Assembly: GCA_030038595.1 (NCBI GenBank)
Contig: JASHSW010000134.1
Coordinates: 1 to 14,253, forward strand
DNA: 14,253 nt
Direction: 5' to 3'
Source: Methylovirgula sp.
GTDB lineage: Bacteria > Pseudomonadota > Alphaproteobacteria > Rhizobiales > Beijerinckiaceae
In this document: one piece after another, positions 1-10,264 of the stretch
Layout: every line of letters begins with the position of its first letter
How positions within the stretch are numbered: the stretch's first letter is position 1
Notes under the pieces: model-generated
What the model saw: only the letters and a program-made list of their open reading frames with translations
The model's database searches: none
Told to the model about the DNA's origin: nothing
Made by a program: the position numbers and the translations under genes

Positions 1-1958
1 TGGTGCTGTGCGCGCTCTTCGATCCTTCGTTGGTGCGGGAGAACCGCCAACCCCTTAAGGACGTGGTGGCGATCGTCGTCGATCACAGCGGCAGCCAAAC
101 CATCGGCAACCGCTGGCGGCAGACGGATAAGGCGGTGGCCGAACTCAAGAAGCGCCTGCAAGCGCTCGGCAATGTCGACATTCGCGTCATCGACAGCGGC
201 CGTACCGACAGCGAGGAAGACGGGACGCGGCTCTTCGCGGCCCTGAACGAGGGGCTTGCCGACGTGCCGGCGGAGCGGGTCGGCGGCGTTTTCATGGTCA
301 CCGACGGCGACGTTGACGACATTCCCGCCAGTCCCGCGGCACTCGGCTTCAAGGCGCCGCTGCATGCCTTCATCACCGGTCACGAAGGCGAGCATGACCG
401 CCGCATCGAACTTGTCGATGCGCCGCGTTTCGGCATCGTCGGCAAGGACGTGACGATCGGCCTGCGGGTCATCGACGCGCCGCCGAGCAATGCACCGGTG
501 ATTCTTCACGTGCGCCGCGACGGCAATCCGATCGCCGATGTCACCGCCACGCCCGGCGAGCTTATCAAAGTGCCGGTCAGCATCGACCACGGCGGCCCGA
601 ACGTGGTCGAACTCGAAGTTCAAGCTCTGCCCGGCGAACTCACGACCGTCAACAACAAGGCGGTGCTGACGATCGACGGCGTGCGCGACAAGCTCAAAGT
701 CCTGCTCGTCTCCGGCGAACCGCATCAGGGCGAGCGGATGTGGCGCAACCTGCTCAAGTCCGACGCCAACGTCGATCTCGTCCACTTCACGATTCTGCGT
801 CCGCCCGAGAAGCAGGACGGCACGCCGATCAACGAGCTGTCGCTGATCGCCTTTCCGACCGCCGATCTATTCGGCCGGAAGATCAAGGATTTCGATCTCA
901 TCATCTTCGACCGCTATTCGGATCAGAGCGTGCTGCCGCCCGTCTATCTCGACAACATCGTGCGCTACGTGCGCAACGGCGGCGCGCTGCTGATCGCGGC
1001 GGGGCCGGATTTCGCGCAGCCGGAGGGGATTTACTACACGCCGCTCGGCGAGCTTTCGCCGGCGCGCCCGGACGGCACGGTCACCGAGCGTCCGTTCCGC
1101 GCCGAGATTACGCCGGACGGCGCCAAACATCCGGTGACCCGCGGGCTGCCCGGCTCCGACGAAACGCCGCCCGCTTGGAGCCAATGGTTCCGGCAAGTCA
1201 ATGCCGACGTCACACGTGGCACGAGCATTCTCTCCGGTGCGGACAACAAGCCGCTCCTCGTCCTCTCCCGCGAAGGCAAGGGCAGGGTGGCGCTGCTGCT
1301 GTCCGACCAGATGTGGCTCTGGGCACGCGGCTTCGAAGGCGGCGGCCCGGATCTCGCTCTGCTGCGCAGGCTGGCGCATTGGCTGATGAAGGAACCGGAA
1401 CTTGAGGAGGAGGCGTTGCGCGCCAAGGCGGAGGGCCACGAACTCGCTATCGAACGCCAGAGCCTCAAGGATGTGATTCCGCCCGTCAAAATCATCACGC
1501 CCTCAGGCAAAGAGATCACAACCACGCTGACGCCGGCCGAACCCGGCCTTTCCCGCGCCAACGTGAAAGTTTCGGAACTCGGCCTTTATCGGGTGACCGA
1601 CGGCACGCTTTCGGCGCTCGTCAATGTCGGGCCGGAGAATCCGCGCGAGTTCCAGGACGTGGTCTCGACAACCGAGAAGCTGCGTCCGCTCGCCGAGGCG
1701 ACCGGCGGCACGGTGCGCCGCATCGCCGCCGACAGTGGCAGCGATGTCGTCCTGCCGCGCATTGTTGCGATGCGCGACAGCCCAATTTACGGCGGCTCGG
1801 ATTATGCCGCGATCCGCCGCACCGGCGCGGCTGAGGTGAAGGGTGTCGGCGTCGCGCCGCTTGCCATCGGCCTCATTGGACTTTTGTTCCTGCTCTCGAG
1901 CGTAGTGGCAAGCTGGCTCTTTGAGGGTCGCGGCGGGTCGCGCAACATGTCCGCCTAG
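1..1958 (+). CDS. VWA / glutamine-amidotransferase-like membrane protein (5'-truncated by window edge)
   Basis: The frame is open from the first complete codon (position 3, a GTG) to the TAG at 1956-1958, giving 651 residues. It lacks the usual N-terminal membrane segments of this family, so the true start is probably about 50 codons upstream of the window. Visible parts are a von Willebrand A-like domain with a MIDAS-type DHSGS motif at residues 27-31 and MVTDGD around 98-103, then a beta-rich middle. A class I glutamine-amidotransferase-like fold follows at about 230-465 (KVLLVSGEP start, RNGGALLIAAGP core). A single hydrophobic helix lies near residues 618-640, just before the C-terminus. 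Relatives commonly sit beside MoxR-type AAA ATPase, DUF58 and DUF4159 genes; those would lie to the left and cannot be seen. The role is unknown, probably in cell-envelope assembly or chaperoning. No catalytic Cys-His pair of a true amidotransferase was identified, so that domain is likely structural. Confidence 0.8.
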   Translation, partial: VLCALFDPSLVRENRQPLKDVVAIVVDHSGSQTIGNRWRQTDKAVAELKKRLQALGNVDIRVIDSGRTDSEEDGTRLFAALNEGLADVPAERVGGVFMVTDGDVDDIPASPAALGFKAPLHAFITGHEGEHDRRIELVDAPRFGIVGKDVTIGLRVIDAPPSNAPVILHVRRDGNPIADVTATPGELIKVPVSIDHGGPNVVELEVQALPGELTTVNNKAVLTIDGVRDKLKVLLVSGEPHQGERMWRNLLKSDANVDLVHFTILRPPEKQDGTPINELSLIAFPTADLFGRKIKDFDLIIFDRYSDQSVLPPVYLDNIVRYVRNGGALLIAAGPDFAQPEGIYYTPLGELSPARPDGTVTERPFRAEITPDGAKHPVTRGLPGSDETPPAWSQWFRQVNADVTRGTSILSGADNKPLLVLSREGKGRVALLLSDQMWLWARGFEGGGPDLALLRRLAHWLMKEPELEEEALRAKAEGHELAIERQSLKDVIPPVKIITPSGKEITTTLTPAEPGLSRANVKVSELGLYRVTDGTLSALVNVGPENPREFQDVVSTTEKLRPLAEATGGTVRRIAADSGSDVVLPRIVAMRDSPIYGGSDYAAIRRTGAAEVKGVGVAPLAIGLIGLLFLLSSVVASWLFEGRGGSRNMSA

Positions 1959-1969
1959 ACTCGACCAGA

Positions 1970-2009
1970 GGCGAGGCGATTGGTTTATGTTTCGGCCGGT
2001 CGCCTCGCC
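1970..2009 (+). terminator. Candidate transcript-end hairpin of the VWA-like gene
   Basis: GGCGAGGCGA at 1970-1979 is an exact inverted repeat of TCGCCTCGCC at 2000-2009, starting 11 bp after the stop codon. Read as + strand RNA, the stem extends inward through 1980-1985 / 1994-1999 using two G-C and four G-U pairs, leaving a loop of about 8 nt. On the - strand those G-U pairs become A-C mismatches, so the structure favours the + transcript. There is no T-run after it, so it would be a 3'-end stabiliser or a non-canonical terminator. Confidence 0.45.
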
Positions 2010-2033
2010 CTCTCCGTGCGAACGGGGAGAGGG
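2008..2033. repeat. Short inverted repeat of the CCCTCTCC...GGAGAGGG type
   Basis: CCCTCTCC (2008-2015) pairs exactly with GGAGAGGG (2026-2033) across a 10-nt spacer. It lies 5 bp past the end of cbbX in the convergent gap. This style of C/T-rich palindrome is common as a dispersed intergenic element in alphaproteobacteria, recalled from general knowledge and not searched. It may serve as a bidirectional transcript end. It overlaps the neighbouring hairpin by two bases, so both cannot form at full length on one RNA. Confidence 0.4.
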
Positions 2034-2038
2034 GAGGA

Positions 2039-2962
2039 TCAGCGTTTGTCTTGCTCTTGATCGATCTCAAACACCCGGCTGGCACGCACGTCGGCGGCGT
2101 CGATCGTCATCAAATCCTCGAGCGAAACGAGGCCCGGGTGCTCGAAATGCCGGTTCGCTTGGCGCAGCCGCATACGGTCGAGCGCGTTGCGGATCGAACG
2201 CGCATTGGCGAAATGCGGCTGTTTGCGGCGCGCTACGATATAGTCGCGAAATGCCTTCGCGCCGGCCGCGTCGAAGCGATAGTTTTGCGCGGCGAGCATT
2301 TTTTCGGCGATCGCCATCAATTCTTTGTCCGTGTAGTCGGGAAAATCGATGTGATGGGCGATGCGCGAACGGAAACCGGGATTGGAGCGGAAGAAGCGCT
2401 CCATGCGCTCCGCGTAGCCGGCGAAGATCACCACCAGATCGTCGCGCTGGTTTTCCATCACCTGAAGGAGAATCTCGATCGCCTCTTGCCCATAGTCGCG
2501 CTCGTTCTCCGGCCGATAGAGATAATAGGCCTCGTCGATGAAGAGCACGCCCCCCATCGCCTTCTTGATCACCTCGCGCGTCTTCGGGGCGGTATGGCCG
2601 ATATATTGGCCGACCAGGTCGTCGCGGGTGACGGAAACGAGATGGCCGCGCCGCACGTAGCCGAGCTTATGGAGGATCTCGGCCATGCGCAGCGCGACGG
2701 TAGTCTTGCCGGTGCCGGGGTTGCCGGTGAAGCTCATGTGCAGCGTCGGCGTCTCGGACGCGAGCCCCATCCGCCGGCGCACCCGATCGACGAGCAGCAG
2801 CGCGGCGATCTGCCGAATGCGGGTCTTGACGGGCGCAAGCCCGACGAGCTCGTTGTCGAGCAGATCGAGCACTTCGGCGACGTGCGTGTCGGCAAGTTCG
2901 CGGCGCAGATCAATACCCGCGGCGTCGACGCCGATTGCCACCATGCTCTCCGGTGCTTCCAT
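2039..2962 (-). CDS. cbbX: CbbX, red-type RuBisCO activase (AAA+ ATPase)
   Basis: CbbX is a cytosolic hexameric AAA+ motor. It pulls on the C-terminal tail of red-type RuBisCO large subunits to release inhibitory sugar phosphates. The 307-residue product shows Walker A GNPGTGKT at 80-87, the pore-loop motif YIGHT at 120-124 and Walker B VLFIDEA at 139-145. An arginine-rich NPGFRSR segment follows near 194-200, and a helical lid domain runs to the end. Length and motif order are typical of CbbX. It is the last gene of the operon, 19 bp after cbbS, as expected next to form IC cbbLS. The start is uncertain. A GGAGG directly abuts the first ATG (2962-2960), which is too close to serve it, so the ATG at 2944 (after CCGGAGAGC) giving 301 residues is also possible. 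No key residue is missing. Confidence 0.95.
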   Translation of the reverse strand: MEAPESMVAIGVDAAGIDLRRELADTHVAEVLDLLDNELVGLAPVKTRIRQIAALLLVDRVRRRMGLASETPTLHMSFTGNPGTGKTTVALRMAEILHKLGYVRRGHLVSVTRDDLVGQYIGHTAPKTREVIKKAMGGVLFIDEAYYLYRPENERDYGQEAIEILLQVMENQRDDLVVIFAGYAERMERFFRSNPGFRSRIAHHIDFPDYTDKELMAIAEKMLAAQNYRFDAAGAKAFRDYIVARRKQPHFANARSIRNALDRMRLRQANRHFEHPGLVSLEDLMTIDAADVRASRVFEIDQEQDKR

Positions 2963-2981
2963 CCTCCACGCCTCGCTGCGT

Positions 2982-3383
2982 TTACTCCGCCACCGCGGTC
3001 ATCGACTGCACGGAATAACGGACCATGCGTCCGGCGCCCTCGGTGCGAATGAGGCGGAAGCCCGGCTCGTTTTTCGGCCGATCGACGAGGAAGGAAATCC
3101 GCACGCTTTCCCAGCCATGGCTCGAGTCGAAGCCGGAGACGCGAATGTAGCTGTCACCGTGCACTTTGCAGCAGGCGTTGAGTTCGAGCATGACGGCCGC
3201 CGCATCCTTGATGTCGAACATCGGCAGGCCCCACATTTCCCAGAACGTGTTGCGCGGATGCGGATCGTCGCTGAACTCGATGTTCACCGCCCAGCCCTTG
3301 TCGATGCAATATTGCACCTGGGTGCGGATGTCGGCCTCGGTGAGATCCGGCAAATACGAGAAACAGCCCTGGGTGAGACGCAC
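2982..3383 (-). CDS. cbbS: RuBisCO small subunit, form IC (GTG start)
   Basis: This is the small subunit of the L8S8 RuBisCO that caps the large-subunit octamer. The 133-residue product begins VRLTQG, then has the family signature [26 protein letters not shown] and the long C-terminal extension typical of red-type enzymes ([18 protein letters not shown]). The start is the GTG at 3383-3381. It aligns with the usual M-R-I-T-Q-G N-terminus and has AGGAG 7 nt upstream. The longer frame starting at 3446 would add 21 Pro/Arg-rich residues lying inside cbbL and is unlikely. The gap to cbbL is 10 bp, and the AG of the cbbL TAG stop forms the first two bases of this gene's AGGAG. The two subunits are therefore probably translationally coupled. 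Confidence 0.96.
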   Translation of the reverse strand: MRLTQGCFSYLPDLTEADIRTQVQYCIDKGWAVNIEFSDDPHPRNTFWEMWGLPMFDIKDAAAVMLELNACCKVHGDSYIRVSGFDSSHGWESVRISFLVDRPKNEPGFRLIRTEGAGRMVRYSVQSMTAVAE

Positions 3384-3393
3384 GGATCTTCTC

Positions 3394-5154
<1,761 letters not shown>

Positions 5155-5155
<1 letters not shown>

Positions 5156-7161
5156 CACCGCGTCTCTATATGGGTTGCGGCGCGCGCCGCTGCGAGCAGA
5201 GAATCGACGGTAATGCCGAAAGTTTTATAAAGCTCCGCGGCCGGCGCGCTGGCGCCAAAGCCTGTCATGCCGATAAACGCATCTTGCGGACGCAGTACCG
5301 CGTCCCAGCCTTGCCGCAGCGCCGCTTCGATTCCGACGCGCGGCGCTTCGCCCAATACGGCAGCGCGATAGGCCGCGTCCTGCGCGGCGAAGAGCTCGAA
5401 ACAAGGAACCGAGACAACCGCCGCCTGGATGCCTTCCGCGGCAAGCCGTTGCGCGGCGTCAACCGCAATCCCGACTTCCGAGCCCGTCGCGATAAACGTC
5501 ACGTCGCGGCGGCCGTCCACATTGCGCAGGATGTAGGCGCCGCGCGCCGATAAATTCTGGTGCGCGTGCGTGCGCCGCACGAGCGGCACATTCTGGCGCG
5601 ACAAACAAATGGCCGAGGGCGCCTTCGTGCTGTTGAGCGCCAATTCCCAAACCTCCGCCGTTTCGACGGCGTCCGCGGGGCGAAAGACATTGAGATTGGG
5701 GATGGCCCGCAGAGCCGCGAGATGTTCGATCGGCTGATGCGTCGGTCCATCCTCGCCGAGTCCGATCGAATCGTGCGTGAGCACGTGAATCACGCGCTGC
5801 CCCATCAGAGCCGCGAGCCGGATCGCCGGCCGCGAATAATCGGAGAAGACGAGAAACGTGCCGCCATAGGGAATAAAACCGCCGTGCAGCGCGATGCCGT
5901 TCATCGCCGCCGCCATCCCGTGCTCGCGCACGCCGTAATGAATGTACCGGCCGGAGAAATCCGCCGCCGTTACCGCCCGCATCTCGGCGGCTTTGGTATT
6001 GTTCGAGCCAGTAAGATCGGCCGAGCCACCGATTAGATTGCTCTGCACCTTGGCGACTGCATCGAGTATTTTGTGCGAGGCACCGCGCGTTGCCTGCGCC
6101 GCACCGGCCACGGTCGCGGACTGTTTGAAGGCGAGGATCGTCTCGCCGACGCGCGGATCGAGCCGGCCGGCGAGATCCGCCTCGTAGTGCGCCAGCGTTT
6201 CGGCCCGCATTGCGCCGCGCCGCGCCTTCCAGGCGGCGTGCGCTTTGGCGGATCTTTCTCCGGTTTGCCGCCACGCCGTGGCGATCGGCGCGGGGACGTC
6301 GAAGGGCACGGCCGTCCAGCCGAGCGCTTGGCGCGCGCCGGTAATCTCGGCATGGCCGAGCGGGGAGCCGTGCGCGGCATGCGTCCCGGCCTTGGTCGGC
6401 GCACCGAAGGCGATGGTAGTCTTGCAGGCGATCATGACCGGCCGGTCGGAATTCTGTGCTTTGGCGAGCGCCGCGGCGATCTCCTCGGGCGCGTGGCCGT
6501 TGATCCGCCAGGCATCCCAACCCGCCGCTTTGAAACGGGCGATCTGATCGACGGAATCGGCGAGATCGACGCGTCCGTCGATCGTGATGGCGTTGTCGTC
6601 CCAAAGCACGATGAGTTTCGAGAGACGAAGATGCCCGGCAAGCGCGATTGCTTCATGGCTGATGCCCTCCATGAGGCAGCCGTCGCCGGCCACGACGTAG
6701 GTGCGGTGATCGACAAGATCGGCTCCGTAGCGCGCCGCCAGCATCCGCTCGGCGAGCGCCATGCCGACCGCCGCGCCGAGCCCCTGGCCAAGCGGCCCGG
6801 TGGTCGTCTCGATGCCGGCGGCATGACCATATTCGGGATGGCCGGGCGTCTTCGAACCAAGCTGGCGGAAGCGCTTTAGCTCGTCGATCGTCATCCCCGG
6901 GTAACCGGTGAGGTAAAGGAGCGCGTAAAGCAGCATCGAGCCGTGCCCGGCGGAGAGCACGAAACGGTCGCGGTCCGGCCAATGCGGATCGGCCGGATCG
7001 AACTTGAGGAATTGTGTAAACAGCACGGTCGCGACGTCGGCCATGCCCATCGGCATCCCCGGGTGACCGGAATCGGCCTTCTCCACGGCGTCCATGGCGA
7101 GTGCCCGGATCGCGCCGGCCATCTCCTGGTGTGTCACGGGCGCCTTCGCGGCAACGTTCAT
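5155..7161 (-). CDS. cbbT: Transketolase (Calvin cycle)
   Basis: This is a thiamine-diphosphate enzyme that moves two-carbon ketol units between sugar phosphates in regeneration of ribulose-5-phosphate. The 668 residues match the normal transketolase length. Visible landmarks are SGHPGMPMG at 31-39, the catalytic-His region [13 protein letters not shown] at 70-82, and [22 protein letters not shown] at about 106-127. The ThDP motif runs GDG (159-161) to WDDN (Asn190). The pyrimidine domain carries [17 protein letters not shown], and [18 protein letters not shown] follows. The start ATG has AAGGAG 5 nt upstream, and the TAA stop of cbbP overlaps that AAGGAG, so the two genes are likely coupled (9-bp gap). 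cbb context argues for the Calvin-cycle paralogue, though it may also serve the pentose phosphate pathway. All expected motifs are present. Confidence 0.97.
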
Positions 7162-7170
7162 TCCATCTCC

Positions 7171-8046
7171 TTAGACCGTGCGCCGGGCGCGCTCCACGAG
7201 CTGCATGATAATCGGCGTCAGGATGAGCTGCATGGCAAGATCGAGCTTGCTGCCGGCGATCACGATCGAATTGGCCCGCGACATGAAACTGTCGTGGATC
7301 ATCGACAGCAGATAGGAAAAGTCGATCCCGCGCGGATCGCGGAAGCGGATGATCACCATCGATTCGTCCGAGGTCGGAATCCAGCGCGCCGCGAAGGGGT
7401 TGGAGGTATCGACAGTCGGCACCCGCTGAAAATTGATGTCCGTCTGCGTAAACTGCGGGCAGATGTAGTGAATATAATCCGGCATGCGCCGCAGGATCGT
7501 GTCGGTGACCGCCTCGGCCGAATAGCCGCGTGCCGCCTTGTCGCGGTGGATCTTCTGGATCCATTCGAGATTTATGACCGGCACGACGCCGATTTTCAGA
7601 TCGGCATAACGGGCGATGTCGACGCCTTCGGCGACGAGCGCGCCGTGCAGGCCTTCATAGAAGAGCAAATCGGTCTTCCCCGGCAGCGGCCCCCAATCGG
7701 TGAATTTGCCGGGCGACGCGCGATAGAGCTCCGCTTCGTCCTGGTCATGCACGTAATGGCGCGTCTTGGCGAAGCCGGTCTCGCTGTAGGTGTGAAACAC
7801 CGCCTCAAGCTCGTGGAGCAGATTGGCGCTCGGCCCGAAATGGCTGAAGTGCCGGTTACCGCGCGCTTCCTCCTCGCTCATGACCCGCTGCATTTCGTCA
7901 CGATCGAAGCGATGGAATGCGTCGCCTTCGACGAACGCCGCCTCGATCTTCTCGCGGCGGAAGATCTGCGCGAACGTGCGTTTGACCGAAGTCGTCCCGG
8001 ATCCGGAAGATCCGGTGACGGAAATGATCGGGTGTTTGGCCGACAT
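7171..8046 (-). CDS. cbbP: Phosphoribulokinase, proteobacterial short form
   Basis: The enzyme makes ribulose-1,5-bisphosphate from ribulose-5-phosphate and ATP, the committed step feeding RuBisCO. The 291-residue product fits the proteobacterial, octameric type. Visible residues include the P-loop GSSGSGTTS (12-20), the catalytic base Asp42 in GDAFHRFDR, Glu131 in FYEGLHG, and Lys165, Arg168, Asp169 and Arg173 in QKIHRDKAARG. These positions coincide with those known from the Rhodobacter enzyme. The start is the ATG at 8046, with GAAGGAA about 5 nt upstream, giving the family-typical MSAKHPIISVTGSSG. A TTG at 8064 would overlap the cbbF stop and add six residues, but it lacks a ribosome site. 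The gap to cbbF is 14 bp. Family members are commonly activated by NADH and inhibited by AMP; nothing in the sequence contradicts that. Confidence 0.97.
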   Translation of the reverse strand: MSAKHPIISVTGSSGSGTTSVKRTFAQIFRREKIEAAFVEGDAFHRFDRDEMQRVMSEEEARGNRHFSHFGPSANLLHELEAVFHTYSETGFAKTRHYVHDQDEAELYRASPGKFTDWGPLPGKTDLLFYEGLHGALVAEGVDIARYADLKIGVVPVINLEWIQKIHRDKAARGYSAEAVTDTILRRMPDYIHYICPQFTQTDINFQRVPTVDTSNPFAARWIPTSDESMVIIRFRDPRGIDFSYLLSMIHDSFMSRANSIVIAGSKLDLAMQLILTPIIMQLVERARRTV

Positions 8047-8060
8047 CGAATTTCCTTCGC

Positions 8061-9116
8061 TCAATGGCGCATCAAACCGCGGCGGCCGAAGAGCGGCGAA
8101 TGCTCAGCCGAGAATTGCGGATCGGTATGATAGCGCGTGATGAGATGGACGACGTTCGCCGAGCCGAACACAAGCGGCGTGCGCACGTGGATATCGGACG
8201 GTACCGTGTCGAGAATGCGGCGTACGCCATCGGTGGCGTTGCCTCCCGCTTGTTCGGTGATAAAGGCGACCGGGTTGGCTTCGTAGATAAGCCGCAGCCG
8301 GCCAGAACTATAGCCTTGCCGCAAATCGCCCGGATACAAAAACACCCCGCCGCGCGACAGGATGCGGTAAGCCTCGGCGACCAGCGAGGCAATCCAGCGC
8401 ATGTTATGGTCGCAGCCCAGCGGGCCCTCGGTGCCCTTCACGCAATCGTCGACGAAGGTGCGTATCGACGGTCCCCAGTGCCGGTAATTCGACGTATTGA
8501 TCGCATATTCGTGCGACTGCCGCGGAATCTGCGCGGTGGCAACCGTCTCCCGGAACGCGCCTTTGCGACGATCCAGCGTGAAAATGCTGGTTTTGTCGGG
8601 GAATGCCAAAACGAGCGAGCATTGAGGTCCGTAGATTGCGAAACCCGCCGCCAGCTGGTTGCGGCCGGGTTGCAGGAAATGCGCCTTGGCGTCGGTTGCG
8701 CCCGGCAGCACCGGCAGCACGGAGAATATACTGCCGAGCGACACATTGGCGTTGATGTTCGAGGAGCCGTCGAGCGGATCGACGGCGACCGCCAACGGCG
8801 CGGCCGGGTCGAGCAGCAGCGGCTCTTTAAGTTCCTCGGAAAGGGCGACGGCAACGGGAGCCTGACGCAAAGCATTCACGAACAGATCATTGGCCAGTAC
8901 GTCCAAGTTTTTCTGCACGTCGCCGTCCGGATTCAAATCGCCGACCGCGGCGTCGGATTCGCCTGCCAGGCGCCCGAGCGCGACGACTTCTGCCACTTCC
9001 ATGGCCGTATCGGCGATCGCACGGATCAGATCGGCGACAGGGGCGAGTGCGGCGTCCTGGCCGACGCGCTCTTCGAGAACAGTTTGTAGCTCCCTTGCAG
9101 GCGCAATCTCGAGCAT
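8061..9116 (-). CDS. cbbF: Fructose-1,6-bisphosphatase class I (Calvin operon)
   Basis: It hydrolyses fructose-1,6-bisphosphate to fructose-6-phosphate, supplying transketolase; some cbb-linked members also act on sedoheptulose-1,7-bisphosphate. The 351-residue product carries ALSEE (91-95) and DPLDGSSNINANVSLGSIFSV from Asp113, the metal and phosphate site. YAINTSNYRHW and GGVFLYPGD lie in the middle, and NATDGVRRILD with TPLVFGS near the end form the sugar-phosphate pocket. The start is taken as the ATG at 9116, preceded by AGGGTGGTT. A GTG two codons upstream (9122) gives MVMLEIAP in place of MLEIAP and is less likely. It is the promoter-proximal gene of the cbb operon. Unusually, no divergent cbbR lies upstream; the next gene is a broken glycosyltransferase on the same strand. 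Confidence 0.96.
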   Translation of the reverse strand: MLEIAPARELQTVLEERVGQDAALAPVADLIRAIADTAMEVAEVVALGRLAGESDAAVGDLNPDGDVQKNLDVLANDLFVNALRQAPVAVALSEELKEPLLLDPAAPLAVAVDPLDGSSNINANVSLGSIFSVLPVLPGATDAKAHFLQPGRNQLAAGFAIYGPQCSLVLAFPDKTSIFTLDRRKGAFRETVATAQIPRQSHEYAINTSNYRHWGPSIRTFVDDCVKGTEGPLGCDHNMRWIASLVAEAYRILSRGGVFLYPGDLRQGYSSGRLRLIYEANPVAFITEQAGGNATDGVRRILDTVPSDIHVRTPLVFGSANVVHLITRYHTDPQFSAEHSPLFGRRGLMRH

Positions 9117-9302
9117 AACCACCCTGATATTGTGGAATTATCAGCCTCGGTTTCGGGGATCGAGGCGAAAACCCTGGCAGAGACTAGCCAAAATCGAGAT
9201 ATGACTCAAAAAATTCCAAAGACAAGCGACGCCGTTGGCGGGGTGGGCAGGCAGAGGGATTGCCGCGAACCGGCCGCTCCACGCTGTCGGCGGGCGGGCC
9301 GG
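9117..9302 (-). promoter_or_regulatory. Leader and putative promoter/operator region of the cbb operon
   Basis: This 186-bp gap before cbbF is AT-richer than its surroundings at 9189-9222. A weak sigma-70-like pair can be drawn: TTGTCT (complement of 9220-9225) with TATCTC (complement of 9196-9201) and an 18-nt spacer; other pairings are possible. Closer to cbbF are two abutting inverted repeats. CTGATA-N9-TATCAG spans 9124-9144 and GCCTCG-N11-CGAGGC spans 9144-9166. The first contains TAATTCCACAATA, which fits the loose T-N11-A rule for LysR-type regulators such as CbbR. Its position only 7 nt before the start codon would be unusual for an activator, so an RNA hairpin next to the AGGG ribosome site is the alternative reading. 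Confidence 0.45.
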
Positions 9303-10032
9303 CTAGGCGGCGTCGCCCTTCGCCCGAAACATGCTTAAAAGGACATCACTATAGGCATCGCCGCTGTGGTGGCGCGCAAATCTCGCGGCGCGTTCGACGG
9401 CGCGGGTTCGGCATTCGGAAAGGCGGGGCAAAAGCCGTTCGATCGCTGCGGCCAGCCCCGCGGCGTCATAGGGGGCGAAGATCTCGCCTTCGGCTTCGCC
9501 CCGCCCAATGCTCGTTGCGGCGTAAATGCCTTGCGCGGCGATGATCGGTCGGCCGGCGGCGACCGCCTCGGTGAAAATCCCCGAACCACGCGGACCAAAT
9601 CGTTCCGGATCGTAGGGCAGAAGGGTGATGTCGACCGCGTTTGTTTGCTCCGCATATTCGCTATTGCTCATCGTTCGATCGATCAATTCCACGTCGGGCA
9701 TCCGGCGCAGTTGTCTTTCCGCGGCGATCGTTTCCTTTTCCCAGTTGCTATGCTGGATTTGGACAACGAACTGGACCGGAAGCTGCTTGGCGCGGCAGAT
9801 TTCGATCGCCTCCGGCAGCAAGTGAAATCCCTTTTCGGTTTTCGAATAGCCGAAGAATCCGAGTCGCACCTTTTTCGCCCTGGTGCGCGGTGCCCAGAAG
9901 ACCGGCAATGCGATGGGAAGGATGGTGGGGTTGATCTGGAATTCGCGCCGGTAGACCTCGGCGAGCGCGTCGTTCTCGGTCGTGAAGAACAGCGAAGTGT
10001 CGAAGGCCATTATCGAGGACGATGATTTCCAT
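9303..10032 (-). pseudogene. Glycosyltransferase (GT-B, GT4-like) with internal deletion; C-terminal domain remains
   Basis: From the ATG at 10010 a 235-residue frame encodes only the C-terminal, nucleotide-sugar-binding half of a GT-B enzyme. It shows RLGFFGYSKTEKGFHLL, ITLLPYDPERFGPRGSGIFTEA and VAAGRPIIAAQGI near the end, typical of GT4-like proteins, and lacks the roughly 170-residue acceptor domain. That ATG has no ribosome-binding sequence. In another frame, 22 bp upstream, ATG at 10032 begins MEIIVLDNGLR, which reads like an authentic N-terminus of such enzymes, and a good promoter-like pair lies before it. The simplest explanation is an out-of-frame internal deletion joining the first ten or so codons to the C-terminal half. 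Upstream in the C-terminal frame a stop occurs at 10157-10155. A functional single-domain protein from 9303-10010 cannot be excluded. The acceptor and lipid or polysaccharide pathway are unknown. It ends 186 bp before cbbF on the same strand. Confidence 0.65.
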
Positions 10033-10065
10033 CCCGTCGCGCGCCGGCCCCTGTTTTCTTGATGT

Positions 10066-10095
10066 CTTATAAGTGGTAAGCTGCATTCCTGACAA
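10066..10095 (-). promoter_or_regulatory. Sigma-70-like promoter of the broken glycosyltransferase
   Basis: On the - strand TTGTCA (complement of 10090-10095) and TATAAG (complement of 10066-10071) are separated by 18 nt. Each matches the consensus hexamer at five of six bases. Transcription would start near 10059, about 27 nt before the ATG at 10032. This supports 10032, rather than 10010, as the original start of the gene. Confidence 0.5.
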
Positions 10096-10264
10096 CGCTG
10101 CGAGGCAGCCGCTTTTGAGATCAGCGACTGCAGGAACCCGGAAGGCCCCGTTTTTTAGGTTCTATAAGGCGATCGTCGCCGCGGCGACGGCCGGCGACAC
10201 GGGGCGGGACCTTGAACGGCTTCCGGCCGATTTGCTAAAAGACGCTTGCGAAGGGATTTACACC

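Noticed and set aside
2051..3052. 333-codon + strand frame opposite cbbX
   Set aside because: Antisense of a confidently identified AAA+ gene, with no motif of its own.
8047..8064. TTG start of cbbP overlapping the cbbF stop
   Set aside because: It has no ribosome-binding sequence, while the ATG at 8046 has GAAGGAA and gives the conserved N-terminus.
6943..9089. Long + strand open frames opposite cbbT, cbbP and cbbF
   Set aside because: Antisense shadows of GC-rich coding sequence without a ribosome site or recognisable domain.
10073..10264. 64-residue extension of the hydroxylase
   Set aside because: No family similarity or clear ribosome site was seen, whereas the ATG at 10265 has AAGGGA at suitable spacing.
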